Assembly: GCA_964412455.1 (NCBI GenBank)
Contig: CAYPOT010000005.1
Coordinates: forward strand, 1-64,000
Length of the DNA: 64,000 bases
Direction: 5' to 3'
DNA from: JAAXXJ01 sp964412455
Lineage (GTDB): Bacteria; Nitrospirota; UBA9217
Below the pieces are notes generated by a model. That model worked only from the letters and a program-made list of their open reading frames with translations, was not told the DNA's origin and did no database searches. Both the position numbers and the translations under genes were made by a program. Shown piece after piece: positions 1 through 7,631 of this stretch; position 1 is the stretch's first letter, and every line of letters starts with the position of its first letter.

Positions 1-4
1 GACT

Positions 5-68
5 AGTAGGGGCGGCCCTGCGTGGCCGCCCAGATCAGGGTAACCACATAGGGTTACCCCTGCGGGTA
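5..68. repeat. Nested palindromic intergenic repeat
   Basis: Two perfect short hairpins sit side by side: GGGCGGCC/GGCCGCCC (about 11-32) and GGTAACC/GGTTACC (about 40-57). They are enclosed by an imperfect outer pairing of GTAGGGG with CCCCTGC. The arrangement looks like a dispersed extragenic palindrome. No T-run follows, so a terminator is not favoured. Confidence 0.5.
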
Positions 69-480
69 ATGATTTTCTTCTCGCTCCTTGTGTCTTGGCG
101 GTTCCAATGTTTTGGTTCGGCTCGTACGGGTTAAAGGGAGCGTGTTTCCCCGTCCCCTCGCAGGTAAGATCCCTGCCTTGCGCAATGCAGCACAGGTCGC
201 CCAAAACGCTAAACATGAATCCAGGGGCGAGCGACTGGAATAAATTGCTTCCTTTTGGATCGAAGCTCCCTTTCCTTTTTCGAGTATCCACTCTTTCTTT
301 CCTGCCATCTATCCGTACAATCTCACGCCTGAGACCGTCATTACGCAAGAATGAGACTCCCCGGAAGGCCTTCAAAGTGGCAACCCGCTGTAAAGAAAGC
401 CTTTTCCCAGCTCCTGCTATCTGGCATGCCCCTTGCTCTTAGAAGGGTTAAGGCTAAGTGAAATACGGGGAGGAGCTTCT
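69..480. other. Non-coding leader region
   Basis: No convincing gene is seen. A 115-codon open frame (95-442) lacks family resemblance and a ribosome site and looks like chance. The segment near 80-108 resembles one arm of the repeat at 4628-4705 (Ctttgtgtctt-like text), so it may hold a degraded half element. The promoter of the downstream receiver gene probably lies here, but I cannot pick out a clear -35/-10 pair. Confidence 0.4.
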
Positions 481-1014
481 ATGCACCGGAACATCCTGAT
501 CGTCGACGATGAGGTCGCTTTTTTACATCCCATGAGAAAGATGCTGAATGGACCGAGGCTCCATGTGGACACCGCCGACACCTACGAGCAGGCGATGCTG
601 TTGATAAGGACCATGCGCTATGACGCGGTGATAGCCGATGTTCGTCTGGGGGGGGCGATGTCCCGGGAGGGGCTGGCGATCCTCGACTTTATCAAGGCAC
701 GTGACAAGGCTACCAAGGTCATCATCATGACAGGCTATGGCGGACCCGAGGTGATGAAGGACGCCTATCATCTCCACGCCGACTACTATTTTGAGAAGCC
801 GGTCTCGTTCAGGACGCTTTCAGGTGCTTTGAACGATCTTGGGTTATTGGGCCTGGACACACAGCCTGAATCCGTCAGCACGATCGCGAGCCTGGGAATC
901 GACCGGGACGAGAGGAAGCAGTACCTGCATGACGGGCATGGCGAAGACGAAGGTCGTCCCCCTGTCGCCGGGATAGCACCGCGGGCGGCCTTTCGTACAG
1001 GCAGTGAGTCATAG
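481..1014 (+). CDS. Single-domain response regulator (CheY-like)
   Basis: A 177-aa protein with a receiver domain at residues 1-125 and a charged, probably disordered tail. The acidic pair D9/D10, phospho-acceptor D53 in IADVRL, T84 in IIMTGYG and K106 in FEKP are all present, so the receiver should be phosphorylated. No output domain follows. The start at 481 is preceded by a GGGGAGGAG ribosome site; an upstream in-frame ATG at 433 has none. It lies 34 nt before a cheW gene, which suggests a role in a chemosensory-type pathway by protein contact rather than DNA binding. The cognate kinase is not adjacent. Confidence 0.85.
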   Translation: MHRNILIVDDEVAFLHPMRKMLNGPRLHVDTADTYEQAMLLIRTMRYDAVIADVRLGGAMSREGLAILDFIKARDKATKVIIMTGYGGPEVMKDAYHLHADYYFEKPVSFRTLSGALNDLGLLGLDTQPESVSTIASLGIDRDERKQYLHDGHGEDEGRPPVAGIAPRAAFRTGSES

Positions 1015-1048
1015 GGACGTCCCCTTTTCGGGGAAGGAGGCAGCAGCG

Positions 1049-1570
1049 ATGAGCAATGGAACGGTGATGGAGACGACGCAGCACCTGACGTTCACTCTGG
1101 AGGAAGAGATATTTTCCCTGGAGATCGCACGGGTGCGGGAGGTGCTGGACCATACGATCATCACCAGGGTGCCGCGCACCCCTTCGTACATGCAGGGAGT
1201 GATCAACCTCCGGGGGAGCGTCGTCCCGGTCATCGATCTGCGGCTCAAGTTCGGAATGCCTGCGGCGAGCGTCACGGTCAGCACCTGCATCATCATCGTG
1301 GAAGCGAACGTGAACGGGGAGACGATCGTTCTTGGGCTTCTGGCGGATTCGGTGCAGGAGGTGCTCGACCTGGACCGGGAGAGCATCAAGCCCGCACCCC
1401 GCATCGGAACGAGGCTTGACACCGGGTTCATCAAGGGGATGGGCCGACAGAACGACCGGTTCATCATCATCCTCGACATCGACCGGGTGTTCTCCTTTGA
1501 CGAACTCGGCATGGTGCAGGACATTCGGGACGTCACGGAAACAGCATGGTCCGCTCAACCTGCGGCGTAG
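1049..1570 (+). CDS. cheW: CheW-type chemotaxis coupling protein
   Basis: A 173-aa single CheW domain, the adaptor that links chemoreceptors to CheA. The family signature is clear: FTLEEEIFSLEIARVREVL near the N-terminus, GVINLRGSVVPVIDLRLKFG in the centre, and a C-terminal IKGMG...RFIIILDIDRVFS stretch. The start at 1049 has an AAGGAGG site nine bases upstream; the longer frame from 1004 has none and overlaps the preceding gene. It is very similar to the second CheW at 17596-18093, suggesting duplication. No cheA is present in the window, so its partner must be encoded elsewhere. Confidence 0.92.
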   Translation: MSNGTVMETTQHLTFTLEEEIFSLEIARVREVLDHTIITRVPRTPSYMQGVINLRGSVVPVIDLRLKFGMPAASVTVSTCIIIVEANVNGETIVLGLLADSVQEVLDLDRESIKPAPRIGTRLDTGFIKGMGRQNDRFIIILDIDRVFSFDELGMVQDIRDVTETAWSAQPAA

Positions 1571-1746
1571 GACCCCGCACAGCACCCGGGCCGAGAGCTA
1601 TTAACTTGAGAAAAAGCCTTTGGCCAGTGAAGAAGCGGATTTGCTTATGATAATGGCGGATACGATCGAAGGATTCATTCGCATCTGACAAGAAATGGGA
1701 AACAGCGGTATCTCGGATCAAAAGTGCAGGGCGCCAGGGGATGGCA

Positions 1747-1794
1747 GCAGGCCCCGTGGGAGCCATCGTGAACGCGGGGCCTGCAATGTTTTTT
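1747..1794 (+). terminator. Rho-independent terminator-like hairpin
   Basis: GCAGGCCCCG pairs with CGGGGCCTGC across a 16-nt loop and is followed by a T-run at about 1789-1794. It is placed to end the receiver-cheW transcript, although it also lies only about 45 nt ahead of the next gene, so an attenuator role is possible. Confidence 0.6.
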
Positions 1795-1837
1795 CCGGAA
1801 AGCAAGAGCAGCGACGAGGGAATGGGGGAGGGCCAAC

Positions 1838-2167
1838 ATGGGAGACAGAGTGACAAAGTTGAACTGCTGGGAGTTCAAGAAGTGCGGCCGGCAGCCCCAG
1901 GGCAACCACGTTCACGACAAGGGACTGTGTCCGGCCACCGCTGAAGATGCGCTGGACGGTATCCATGACGGCACGAATGCCGGCCGGACCTGCTGGGTGG
2001 TGAGCGGAACGCTCTGCCAGGGAGCCGTGCAGGGGACCTTTGCGCAGAAATTCAAGAATTGCGAGGCCTGCGATTTCTACCAGAAGGTGAGGAAGGAGGA
2101 GTTCCCTGACTTCTTTCTTTCCGCCGTGCTGCTGGGACGAATGCGCAAGAAGGCCGTTGCCGTATAG
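1838..2167 (+). CDS. Two-CW domain protein
   Basis: A 109-aa soluble cysteine-rich protein. It contains the paired CW motifs typical of the two-CW family: CWEFKKCGR near residue 10 and CWVVSGTLC near residue 50, then CEACDFY. The spacing suggests metal or Fe-S binding, inferred only from cysteine pattern. Proteins of this family often lie beside receptors, CheW or PAS kinases, as here just after cheW. The start has a GGGAGGGCCAAC region upstream. The function is not known; a redox or metal-sensing accessory role is a guess. Confidence 0.75.
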   Translation: MGDRVTKLNCWEFKKCGRQPQGNHVHDKGLCPATAEDALDGIHDGTNAGRTCWVVSGTLCQGAVQGTFAQKFKNCEACDFYQKVRKEEFPDFFLSAVLLGRMRKKAVAV

Positions 2168-2330
2168 AAGCGATTGTATCTCCGGAGTAACGGACCCTCG
2201 GGTATTCCCTTCGGTCCTCGCTACAGCGCCGTGCTTGCCCGCGGGTTACATCTTCCCGCAGCAGACTGCAGGAAGATAGATCCTCAGGGAGGTTGTCGAT
2301 ATTCTAATCGCTCGCTAACCCTGCATAATA

Positions 2331-3335
2331 CTACAGGGCAGCGCTTGCTCCTGGATTGAGGTCGAGGGCCGACCGCTCCCCCCGCTGGTAGTGGAGATAT
2401 CCCGTAAAGGCCACCATGGCCGCGTTGTCGACGCAGAGGCCCATGCCCGGCAGGTACAGCGTGATGCCCGCCTGCCCACATGACCGCTGCATCTCATTTC
2501 TGAGCGCGCTGTTCGCCGCCACACCACCCGCCACGATGATCTTGCTCACTCCCTGTTCTTTTGCCGCTTTCATGGTCTTTTCCACCAGGGTCTCCACCAC
2601 GGCCGCCTGAAAACTTGCAGCCACATCGTTGATGTTCAGCGACGGATCCAATCCCTTGTCCTTCGACCGGAAGAGGACAACATGGTTCCTGACCGCGGTC
2701 TTGAGCCCGCTGAAGCTGAAGTCATATCCTTCCCGCTGTCCCCGGGGAAAGGCGATCGCCCGCGGATCTCCGGAACGCGCGAGGCGGTCGATGACCGGCC
2801 CGCCGGGATAGGGGAGGTCAAGCAGCTTCGCCACTTTGTCGAAAGCTTCTCCCGCGGCGTCGTCCCGCGTCTGTCCCAGCAGGGCATACTTCCCGAACTC
2901 CCGGACATGGTAGAGCGCGGTGTGTCCGCCCGAGGCGAGAAGCGCGACGTAGGGATAGCCGATATCGGGATATTCGAGGTGCGCGGCAAGGATGTGGCCT
3001 TCGCCGTGGTGGACGCCGATGAACGGAATGCCGAGGCTGTAGGCTATGGCCTTGGCAGCTGAGACGCCGACGAGGAGCGCGCCGATCAGCCCGGGCCTTG
3101 ACGTTACGGCGATGAGGTCGATGTCCGGGAGCGTGACCGATGCCGCCGACAAGGCCTCGCTGATGACGGGCATGAGGTTCTTCAAATGCTCCCGCGAAGC
3201 GAGCTCGGGGACCACGCCGCCGTACTGTTCATGCAATTTCACCTGAGACGACACGATGTTCGAAAGAACGGTCGTGTCCCTGAGCACCGCCGCAGCGGTC
3301 TCATCGCAGGAAGTTTCTATGCCGAGGGTTATCAT
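2331..3335 (-). CDS. tsaD: tRNA N6-threonylcarbamoyladenosine synthase TsaD
   Basis: A 334-aa protein of the Kae1/TsaD/Gcp family, at the usual family length. TsaD transfers the threonylcarbamoyl group to A37 of ANN-decoding tRNAs together with TsaB and TsaE. The N-terminus MITLGIETSCDETAAAVL is the family signature; the metal-binding HxxxH is present as H110-GEG-H114, and the C-terminal VDNAAMVAFTG supplies the third ligand region. It sits alone between gene-poor spacers with no tsaB or tsaE nearby. Nothing looks degraded. Confidence 0.96.
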   Translation of the reverse strand: MITLGIETSCDETAAAVLRDTTVLSNIVSSQVKLHEQYGGVVPELASREHLKNLMPVISEALSAASVTLPDIDLIAVTSRPGLIGALLVGVSAAKAIAYSLGIPFIGVHHGEGHILAAHLEYPDIGYPYVALLASGGHTALYHVREFGKYALLGQTRDDAAGEAFDKVAKLLDLPYPGGPVIDRLARSGDPRAIAFPRGQREGYDFSFSGLKTAVRNHVVLFRSKDKGLDPSLNINDVAASFQAAVVETLVEKTMKAAKEQGVSKIIVAGGVAANSALRNEMQRSCGQAGITLYLPGMGLCVDNAAMVAFTGYLHYQRGERSALDLNPGASAAL

Positions 3336-3381
3336 GAGTTTATAAGGAAGAATAATGGTAACTATTCAGCACCCCAATATC

Positions 3382-3462
3382 CGTCGTCCCCGAATGCTCC
3401 TATCGGGGACCCAGGGACGTTGAAAACCTCTGGATTCCCGATTAAATCACTCGGGAATGACG
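3382..3462. repeat. CGTCATTCCCG-type palindromic repeat, copy A
   Basis: Two inward-facing halves, each of the form CGTC(A/G)T(T/C)CCCG - short spacer - CGGG(A/G)A(T/C)CCAG, arranged as inverted repeats. The half containing GCTCCTATCGGGG recurs in the same order on the opposite strand at 63691-63768, so the two loci are one repeat family. Confidence 0.65.
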
Positions 3463-3538
3463 AAAATGTGTGGTATGGCAGATCAGAACCCGCTGGTTTA
3501 ATCTGTAATTTTCAGCCAACTGAATAGATACGAATAAT

Positions 3539-3638
3539 GAAGGTAGGAGGGTAGGAAGGGAGGAAGGTAAGATAAGGCGAGGCAGTAACAGAATCGTCCT
3601 AACTTCTTACCCTCGTACCTTCCTGCCTTCTTACCTTC
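3539..3638. repeat. Inverted repeat with 8-nt periodic purine arms
   Basis: The left arm is a run of 8-nt units of the type AGGTAGGA, and the right arm (about 3600-3638) is its imperfect complement with units of the type CTTACCTT. The element fills the gap between tsaD upstream sequence and the end of the yibQ-like gene. It shares its architecture with the elements at 4628, 17484, 32763 and 39591. Confidence 0.6.
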
Positions 3639-3642
3639 AGGT

Positions 3643-4512
3643 TCACTTCACCAGCGCCGACACCGGCACGACCTCGATTCCCTGCTCGTCAATAGTGGCG
3701 AGCCATTTTTTGAGCTCGGCGATCGTCGCCGGGTGGGGATGGCCGATGCCGATGGCCCTGCCGTTCCGCTTCGCCGTCCGGGCGAGTTCGTCCAGCTGCT
3801 TCCTGATCTCCGCGGGGTTGTCGCCGTCGTTGTCGAGGAACACGTCCCGCCGGGCCGATCTCAGGCCGAATTCCCGGGCAACGGTATAGGCCGCGCTGTT
3901 CGGGCTCGTCCTGCTGTCAAGGAAGAACAGGCCGCGCGCCTTAAGCTCGGACATCAGGAACGTCATGGCCTCCCGGTTCTCGGTAAGCGCCGAGCCTTCG
4001 TGGTTGTTCGTGCCCGCGGCGCCGGGAACGGAGTCAAGGTCCTCGTTGACCGCGGAGATGAACTCCATGGGCGTCATGTCCGACCGGAGCATGCCGGGGG
4101 AGTCGCGCTTCTCCGTCCTGACCTTCGCCTCCATGGGGATATGGACCAGCACTTCCCGTCCTCTCCGGCGCGCCGTCTCGGCGATCTTTTTCGAGAAGGG
4201 GAGGCGGGGCATGACGCCCAGGGTGATCCGGTCCGGCAGGGCAAGCAGGTCCAGCGCGGGTTTCATGTCCTGTCCAAGGTCGTCGATCACGATGGCCACG
4301 ACGGCGGTGATCTCCCGCTGCTTTCCCGCCACCGGCGGCTTGATGCCGGCTGGTTTCTTCGCTTTGTGGAAGGGGCCCCAGAGCAGCAGGGCGATGGAGA
4401 CGACGGCAACGATGATCCCCCAGAAGACGAGGCTGTCGTAGCGGTTGCTCTTCCTCTTTCTTGGACGTTTCGCCTGTGTACCCTGTTTTCCCATAACAGG
4501 CATTTTATACAA
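3643..4512 (-). CDS. Divergent polysaccharide deacetylase (YibQ/DUF610-like)
   Basis: A 289-aa membrane-anchored protein: a basic cytoplasmic N-terminus, one transmembrane helix (about residues 28-46), then a periplasmic domain of the divergent polysaccharide deacetylase family. Family-typical stretches include VVAIVIDDLGQD, LPFSKKIAETARRRGREVLVHIPME and FFLDSRTSPNSAAYTVARE, with GIGHPHPATI near the end. These are sugar-deacetylase-fold proteins often found near envelope and murein genes; the substrate is unknown. The first 15 residues contain three Met codons, so the exact start is uncertain. It is followed downstream by a repeat element rather than another gene. Confidence 0.85.
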   Translation of the reverse strand: MYKMPVMGKQGTQAKRPRKRKSNRYDSLVFWGIIVAVVSIALLLWGPFHKAKKPAGIKPPVAGKQREITAVVAIVIDDLGQDMKPALDLLALPDRITLGVMPRLPFSKKIAETARRRGREVLVHIPMEAKVRTEKRDSPGMLRSDMTPMEFISAVNEDLDSVPGAAGTNNHEGSALTENREAMTFLMSELKARGLFFLDSRTSPNSAAYTVAREFGLRSARRDVFLDNDGDNPAEIRKQLDELARTAKRNGRAIGIGHPHPATIAELKKWLATIDEQGIEVVPVSALVK

Positions 4513-4627
4513 TATTGGCGCTGAAAAGACCAGCGTTATTTCAGGCCGCCGCGGCGATTTTGGCTTGACTTGGAGGCACTCCGGCTTTTATACTGCAAAA
4601 CACACGGAACACGACGAGACCGAATCT

Positions 4628-4705
4628 TGCCACGAAGTCACGAAGGCACTAAGCAATACAGTTGCAAAAAACTTTTTTTCTTCGTGTCTTGGTGTCTTAG
4701 TGGCA
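4628..4705. repeat. Inverted repeat with 8-nt periodic arms (CACGAAG type)
   Basis: The left arm reads as 8-nt units CCACGAAG, TCACGAAG, GCACTAAG, and the right arm (4680-4705) is its imperfect complement ending TTAGTGGCA. A loop with A- and T-runs separates them. The element lies about 30 nt ahead of the DAHP synthase start, so it is probably in that gene's leader and may affect its mRNA. Confidence 0.65.
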
Positions 4706-4733
4706 AAGAATGTGTGACTAAGAGAGGTAGTGT

Positions 4734-5762
4734 ATGAGCTTCGAATACGTTCAGGAGATCCCGCAGCCCAAAAACATCCTCGAAGCAATGCCGCTCTCGA
4801 TGGACCTGGCGGTCATCAAGAAAATACGCGACCAGGAGATCAAGGCGGCCTTTACCCGGGAGAACAACAAACTGCTGTTGATCATCGGCCCCTGTTCGGC
4901 CCACGACGAGAACGCGGTGTGCGATTATATCGGCCGGCTCGCGAAGGTGCAGGATGAGGTCAGGGAGAAGGTCATCATCATCCCGCGCATCTATACCAAC
5001 AAGCCCCGCACCACCGGTATCGGCTACAAGGGCATGGCCCACCAGCCGAACCTCGCCGAGGAGCCGAATATCGTCGAGGGGATCAAGGCCATCAGGAACA
5101 TGCATATCCGGGCGCTCAAAGAATCGCGCCTTCCCGCCGCCGACGAGATGCTCTACCCCGGGAACTATCCCTACCTCGAGGACGTGCTCTCCTACGTCGC
5201 CGTGGGCGCGCGCTCCGTGGAGAACCAGGCGCACCGCCTCACCTGCAGCGGCCTCGACATCCCCGTGGGCATGAAGAACCCGACGTCCGGCGACATCGAC
5301 GTGACGCTCAACTCCATCCAGGCGGCCCAGGCGCCCCACGTCTTCAGCTACAACCGCTGGGAGGTCAAGACCACGGGCAATCCCCTGACCCACGCCGTGC
5401 TGCGCGGCGCGGTGGACCCCCACGGCGTGAACGTCCCCAACTACCACTACGAGGACCTGATCTGGTTCGCCGAGGCCTACCAGAAACGCGGCTTCGCCAA
5501 CGCCACGATCATCGTGGACACGAACCACGCCAACTCCAACAAGAAGTACGCCGAGCAGCCGCGCATCGCCATGGAGGTCATGCAGAGCCGCCGGCATTCG
5601 CCCGTGCTCAAGGACATGATCCGGGGTTTCATGATCGAGAGCTTTATCGAGGAGGGCGCTCAAAAGACCGACGGCACGGTCTACGGCAAGTCCATCACCG
5701 ACCCCTGCCTGGGCTGGAAGGACTCGGAGAAGCTCATCCGCGACCTGGCCGCGATGGTGTAG
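4734..5762 (+). CDS. 3-deoxy-7-phosphoheptulonate (DAHP) synthase, class I
   Basis: A 342-aa enzyme of the AroF/AroG/AroH type, which condenses phosphoenolpyruvate and erythrose 4-phosphate in the first step of the shikimate pathway. Landmarks are LLIIGPCSAHDENAV (metal-binding Cys), IPRIYTNKPRTTGIGYKG, the metal His in VDTNHANSNK and the DPCLGW motif near the C-terminus. In this family the segment is usually DCSHxNS; here it reads DTNHANS, a mild divergence that keeps the His. The start has an AGAGAGG site. The N-terminal part matches the feedback-controlled class I form, but which amino acid inhibits it cannot be read. A strong terminator follows. Confidence 0.95.
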   Translation: MSFEYVQEIPQPKNILEAMPLSMDLAVIKKIRDQEIKAAFTRENNKLLLIIGPCSAHDENAVCDYIGRLAKVQDEVREKVIIIPRIYTNKPRTTGIGYKGMAHQPNLAEEPNIVEGIKAIRNMHIRALKESRLPAADEMLYPGNYPYLEDVLSYVAVGARSVENQAHRLTCSGLDIPVGMKNPTSGDIDVTLNSIQAAQAPHVFSYNRWEVKTTGNPLTHAVLRGAVDPHGVNVPNYHYEDLIWFAEAYQKRGFANATIIVDTNHANSNKKYAEQPRIAMEVMQSRRHSPVLKDMIRGFMIESFIEEGAQKTDGTVYGKSITDPCLGWKDSEKLIRDLAAMV

Positions 5763-5790
5763 CGGATCAGATATATATTGTTCCTGCGAG

Positions 5791-5819
5791 GCCTCCCGGA
5801 TCACCGGGAGGCTTTTTTT
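5791..5819 (+). terminator. Rho-independent terminator
   Basis: A perfect GCCTCCCGG/CCGGGAGGC stem with an ATCA loop is followed by seven T residues, 28 nt after the DAHP synthase stop codon. Confidence 0.93.
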
Positions 5820-5906
5820 GGCCTTGACGCAATGGTTAATTACAGGATAAAGTTATACCTACAAAGGTCAGTTTTCCCGAGGAGACCCCCCGGGGAGGTA
5901 TTATGT

Positions 5907-6065
5907 ATGGACGTTCTCGAACTTCAGGACAAGAACGAAGAGTATCTGAGGAACCGGTCTCCTGTAAAAAAGATCGGCGTCTTCGTATCCGTTGCAAGAG
6001 ATGAAGCGTCAGCGGCCGGTGAGGTGGACATTCTCGTGGAGTTCGAGCAAAAGGAACAGACATGA
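5907..6065 (+). pseudogene. Decayed MntA-type nucleotidyltransferase fragment
   Basis: A 52-codon frame whose residues 18-48 resemble the core of minimal (MNT) nucleotidyltransferases: KKIGVFVSVARDEAS then AGEVDILVEFE. Catalytic members carry GSxARGE and SDxDxxV; here both glycines and the first catalytic Asp are changed (VSVARDE, GEVD), and the rest of the domain is missing. It is therefore an inactive remnant or a non-catalytic small protein. It has a GGGGAGG site and ends in ATGA overlapping the next gene, so it would be translationally coupled to the 453-aa protein. A weak TTGACG(18 nt)TAAAGT promoter is possible at 5824-5853. Confidence 0.6.
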
Positions 6066-7423
6066 CCACGGAAATGTATGAACAAGTTCGGAGAAATCTT
6101 TTCGGGGGCCACAACCAGAACGCGCTCGTTCAGCTCGTGCATGACCGGGCCGCGATATGCGGGCCGATCCAGGGCACCCCGGAAGAGTTCTCGCAGATCC
6201 TGTATGAGCTGACCCGGGGGGAATTGAACGAGAGGAACGAGACGGTCTCCTATGAGGTCATCGCAGAGGGAAAAAAGGACGTCCTGAAGTTCAGGGACGG
6301 GTCCCTGTTCAGGGTCGTCAAGGCCAAAGGTCAGCTCGCCGGGGCTCTGATCGTCGTGACGCCCCACCTGACGTCGATGGACGATCTGCTTGACGCCCGG
6401 GAAGTGCCGCTCGCCCGCCTGGTGTCCGACACCCTCGTGATCCGCGATGCCTACAAGCGCGTTGCCGATGAATATCGGCGGGTAGAGCTGAGGCTGGCCG
6501 CGGACAAGGCCGGCGCGGAGATACGGATGACCCGCGAGAGCAGGCTCGAGGCAATCCTGGAGACCATAGAAAAGGCGAAAAGCGGAGAGAAGATCATGGT
6601 CAGGGGCCAGCAGAACATCGACGCGCTCGTCAACCTCGGCTTTGTCCCCGGCCTGGTAGACAACCCCGACAACTGGGTCGATGCCGAGGACTTCCCCGGC
6701 CTGCGGTATCGCCACGCCCGGAGCGGGATCGAGGTCCTTCTGACGGGCCGCGAGCGGTTCCGGCCCATCGAGGAGCTGAACCGGCTGGAATTCACCTTCC
6801 TGGTCCACCGGAGCGACGACGATCCGGCAGCGTACGGGAGGATGGTCAGGAAGTTCCGGGGGTCCCGGAGGGACGAAACGCCCTATTCGATGAAGGAGTT
6901 CCTGGCTGACCTGATCGCCCTGGTGAAATATCCGGAGGAACTCAAAGGCAGGACGGAAGAGGACCTCGGGCTCATGGCGGACGAGGTGGAACATGTGATC
7001 GACCGGCGACAGGAACTGGACAAGGGGATCCTGCCGTACGAGGCCGTTTTCAGCAAGAACACCGGGGCGATCATCGACCACATCCGGAAGAACAGAACGC
7101 CGGCACGGGAGATACGAAAAGCGCTCGATTATTTCGAATATACCGGCATGATCGATGCGCAGTACAAGGCTGCGCTGCACCAGCAGATCACGGCCGCGAC
7201 AAGGGAGCCGGCCGGGGCCGCGCCGGTCGGTGATGACGTGCTGCACGATAAGAGGGTCAAGGAGATCGTCGCGGAAGTGCTGAAGAAGATCCCCAAAGAA
7301 AGATTGACCTCGCGGACGATCACGCTCGCGCTGTCCCCCTATGTCAGTGAGTTGGGGTTCGGCAGGCTCGTCAAGATCCGGGAGCGGATACTGCAGTTAA
7401 AGGGGATGGTGCATGACCAGTAG
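6062..7423 (+). CDS. Hypothetical protein, 453 aa
   Basis: I do not recognise this protein. It is soluble, strongly charged and predicted mostly helical, with no signal peptide or membrane segment. Residues about 100-190 are rich in Arg/Glu and look like helices; residues 330-375 (from PAREIRKALDYFEYTGMIDAQ) have a winged-helix-like or short-helix look, and the C-terminal 50 residues (VKEIVAEVLKKIPKERLTS) are again helical. No catalytic motif could be assigned. The start codon overlaps the stop of the degraded nucleotidyltransferase by four bases, so the pair once formed a coupled unit. Codon use matches its neighbours and the frame is intact, which supports a real gene. Confidence 0.75.
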   Translation: MTTEMYEQVRRNLFGGHNQNALVQLVHDRAAICGPIQGTPEEFSQILYELTRGELNERNETVSYEVIAEGKKDVLKFRDGSLFRVVKAKGQLAGALIVVTPHLTSMDDLLDAREVPLARLVSDTLVIRDAYKRVADEYRRVELRLAADKAGAEIRMTRESRLEAILETIEKAKSGEKIMVRGQQNIDALVNLGFVPGLVDNPDNWVDAEDFPGLRYRHARSGIEVLLTGRERFRPIEELNRLEFTFLVHRSDDDPAAYGRMVRKFRGSRRDETPYSMKEFLADLIALVKYPEELKGRTEEDLGLMADEVEHVIDRRQELDKGILPYEAVFSKNTGAIIDHIRKNRTPAREIRKALDYFEYTGMIDAQYKAALHQQITAATREPAGAAPVGDDVLHDKRVKEIVAEVLKKIPKERLTSRTITLALSPYVSELGFGRLVKIRERILQLKGMVHDQ

Positions 7424-7433
7424 GGCCTCATGA

Positions 7434-7586
7434 ATTCAGGCGAGCGCGTTCCCTGCATCGTCCGATCCCGACAACGAGAAACTCACCTACGCCTTGACCG
7501 AGAGCGGAAGCGTCATCGCCACGGGCGCGAATCCCACGGTCACCCTCTCCAGCGGCAGCCACACCGTGCAGGATAAAGCAGGATAA
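7434..7586 (+). pseudogene. Remnant of a PKD/Ig-like extracellular repeat domain
   Basis: Without any start codon, one frame reads ASSDPDNEKLTYALTESG, then VIATGANPTVTLSSGSHTV and stops. This is the ordinary middle of a PKD-like domain (S-x-D-x-D-x-L-T-Y ... TGANPTVTLxxGxHT) from a large surface protein. Only about 45 residues survive, just after the 453-aa gene, with a stop codon immediately upstream. It is a gene relic. Confidence 0.65.
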
Positions 7587-7631
7587 ACCCGGAGGAGACC
7601 TGACACGTACGCTCACCGGCAATGATCGGAG

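Noticed and set aside
95..442. 115-codon open frame at the left edge
   Set aside because: No ribosome site, no family resemblance, low-complexity Ser/Pro/Arg text and overlap with repeat-like sequence.
875..1585. Long minus-strand frame opposite cheW
   Set aside because: His/Asp/Arg-rich shadow of a GC-rich coding strand; cheW is certain on the plus strand.
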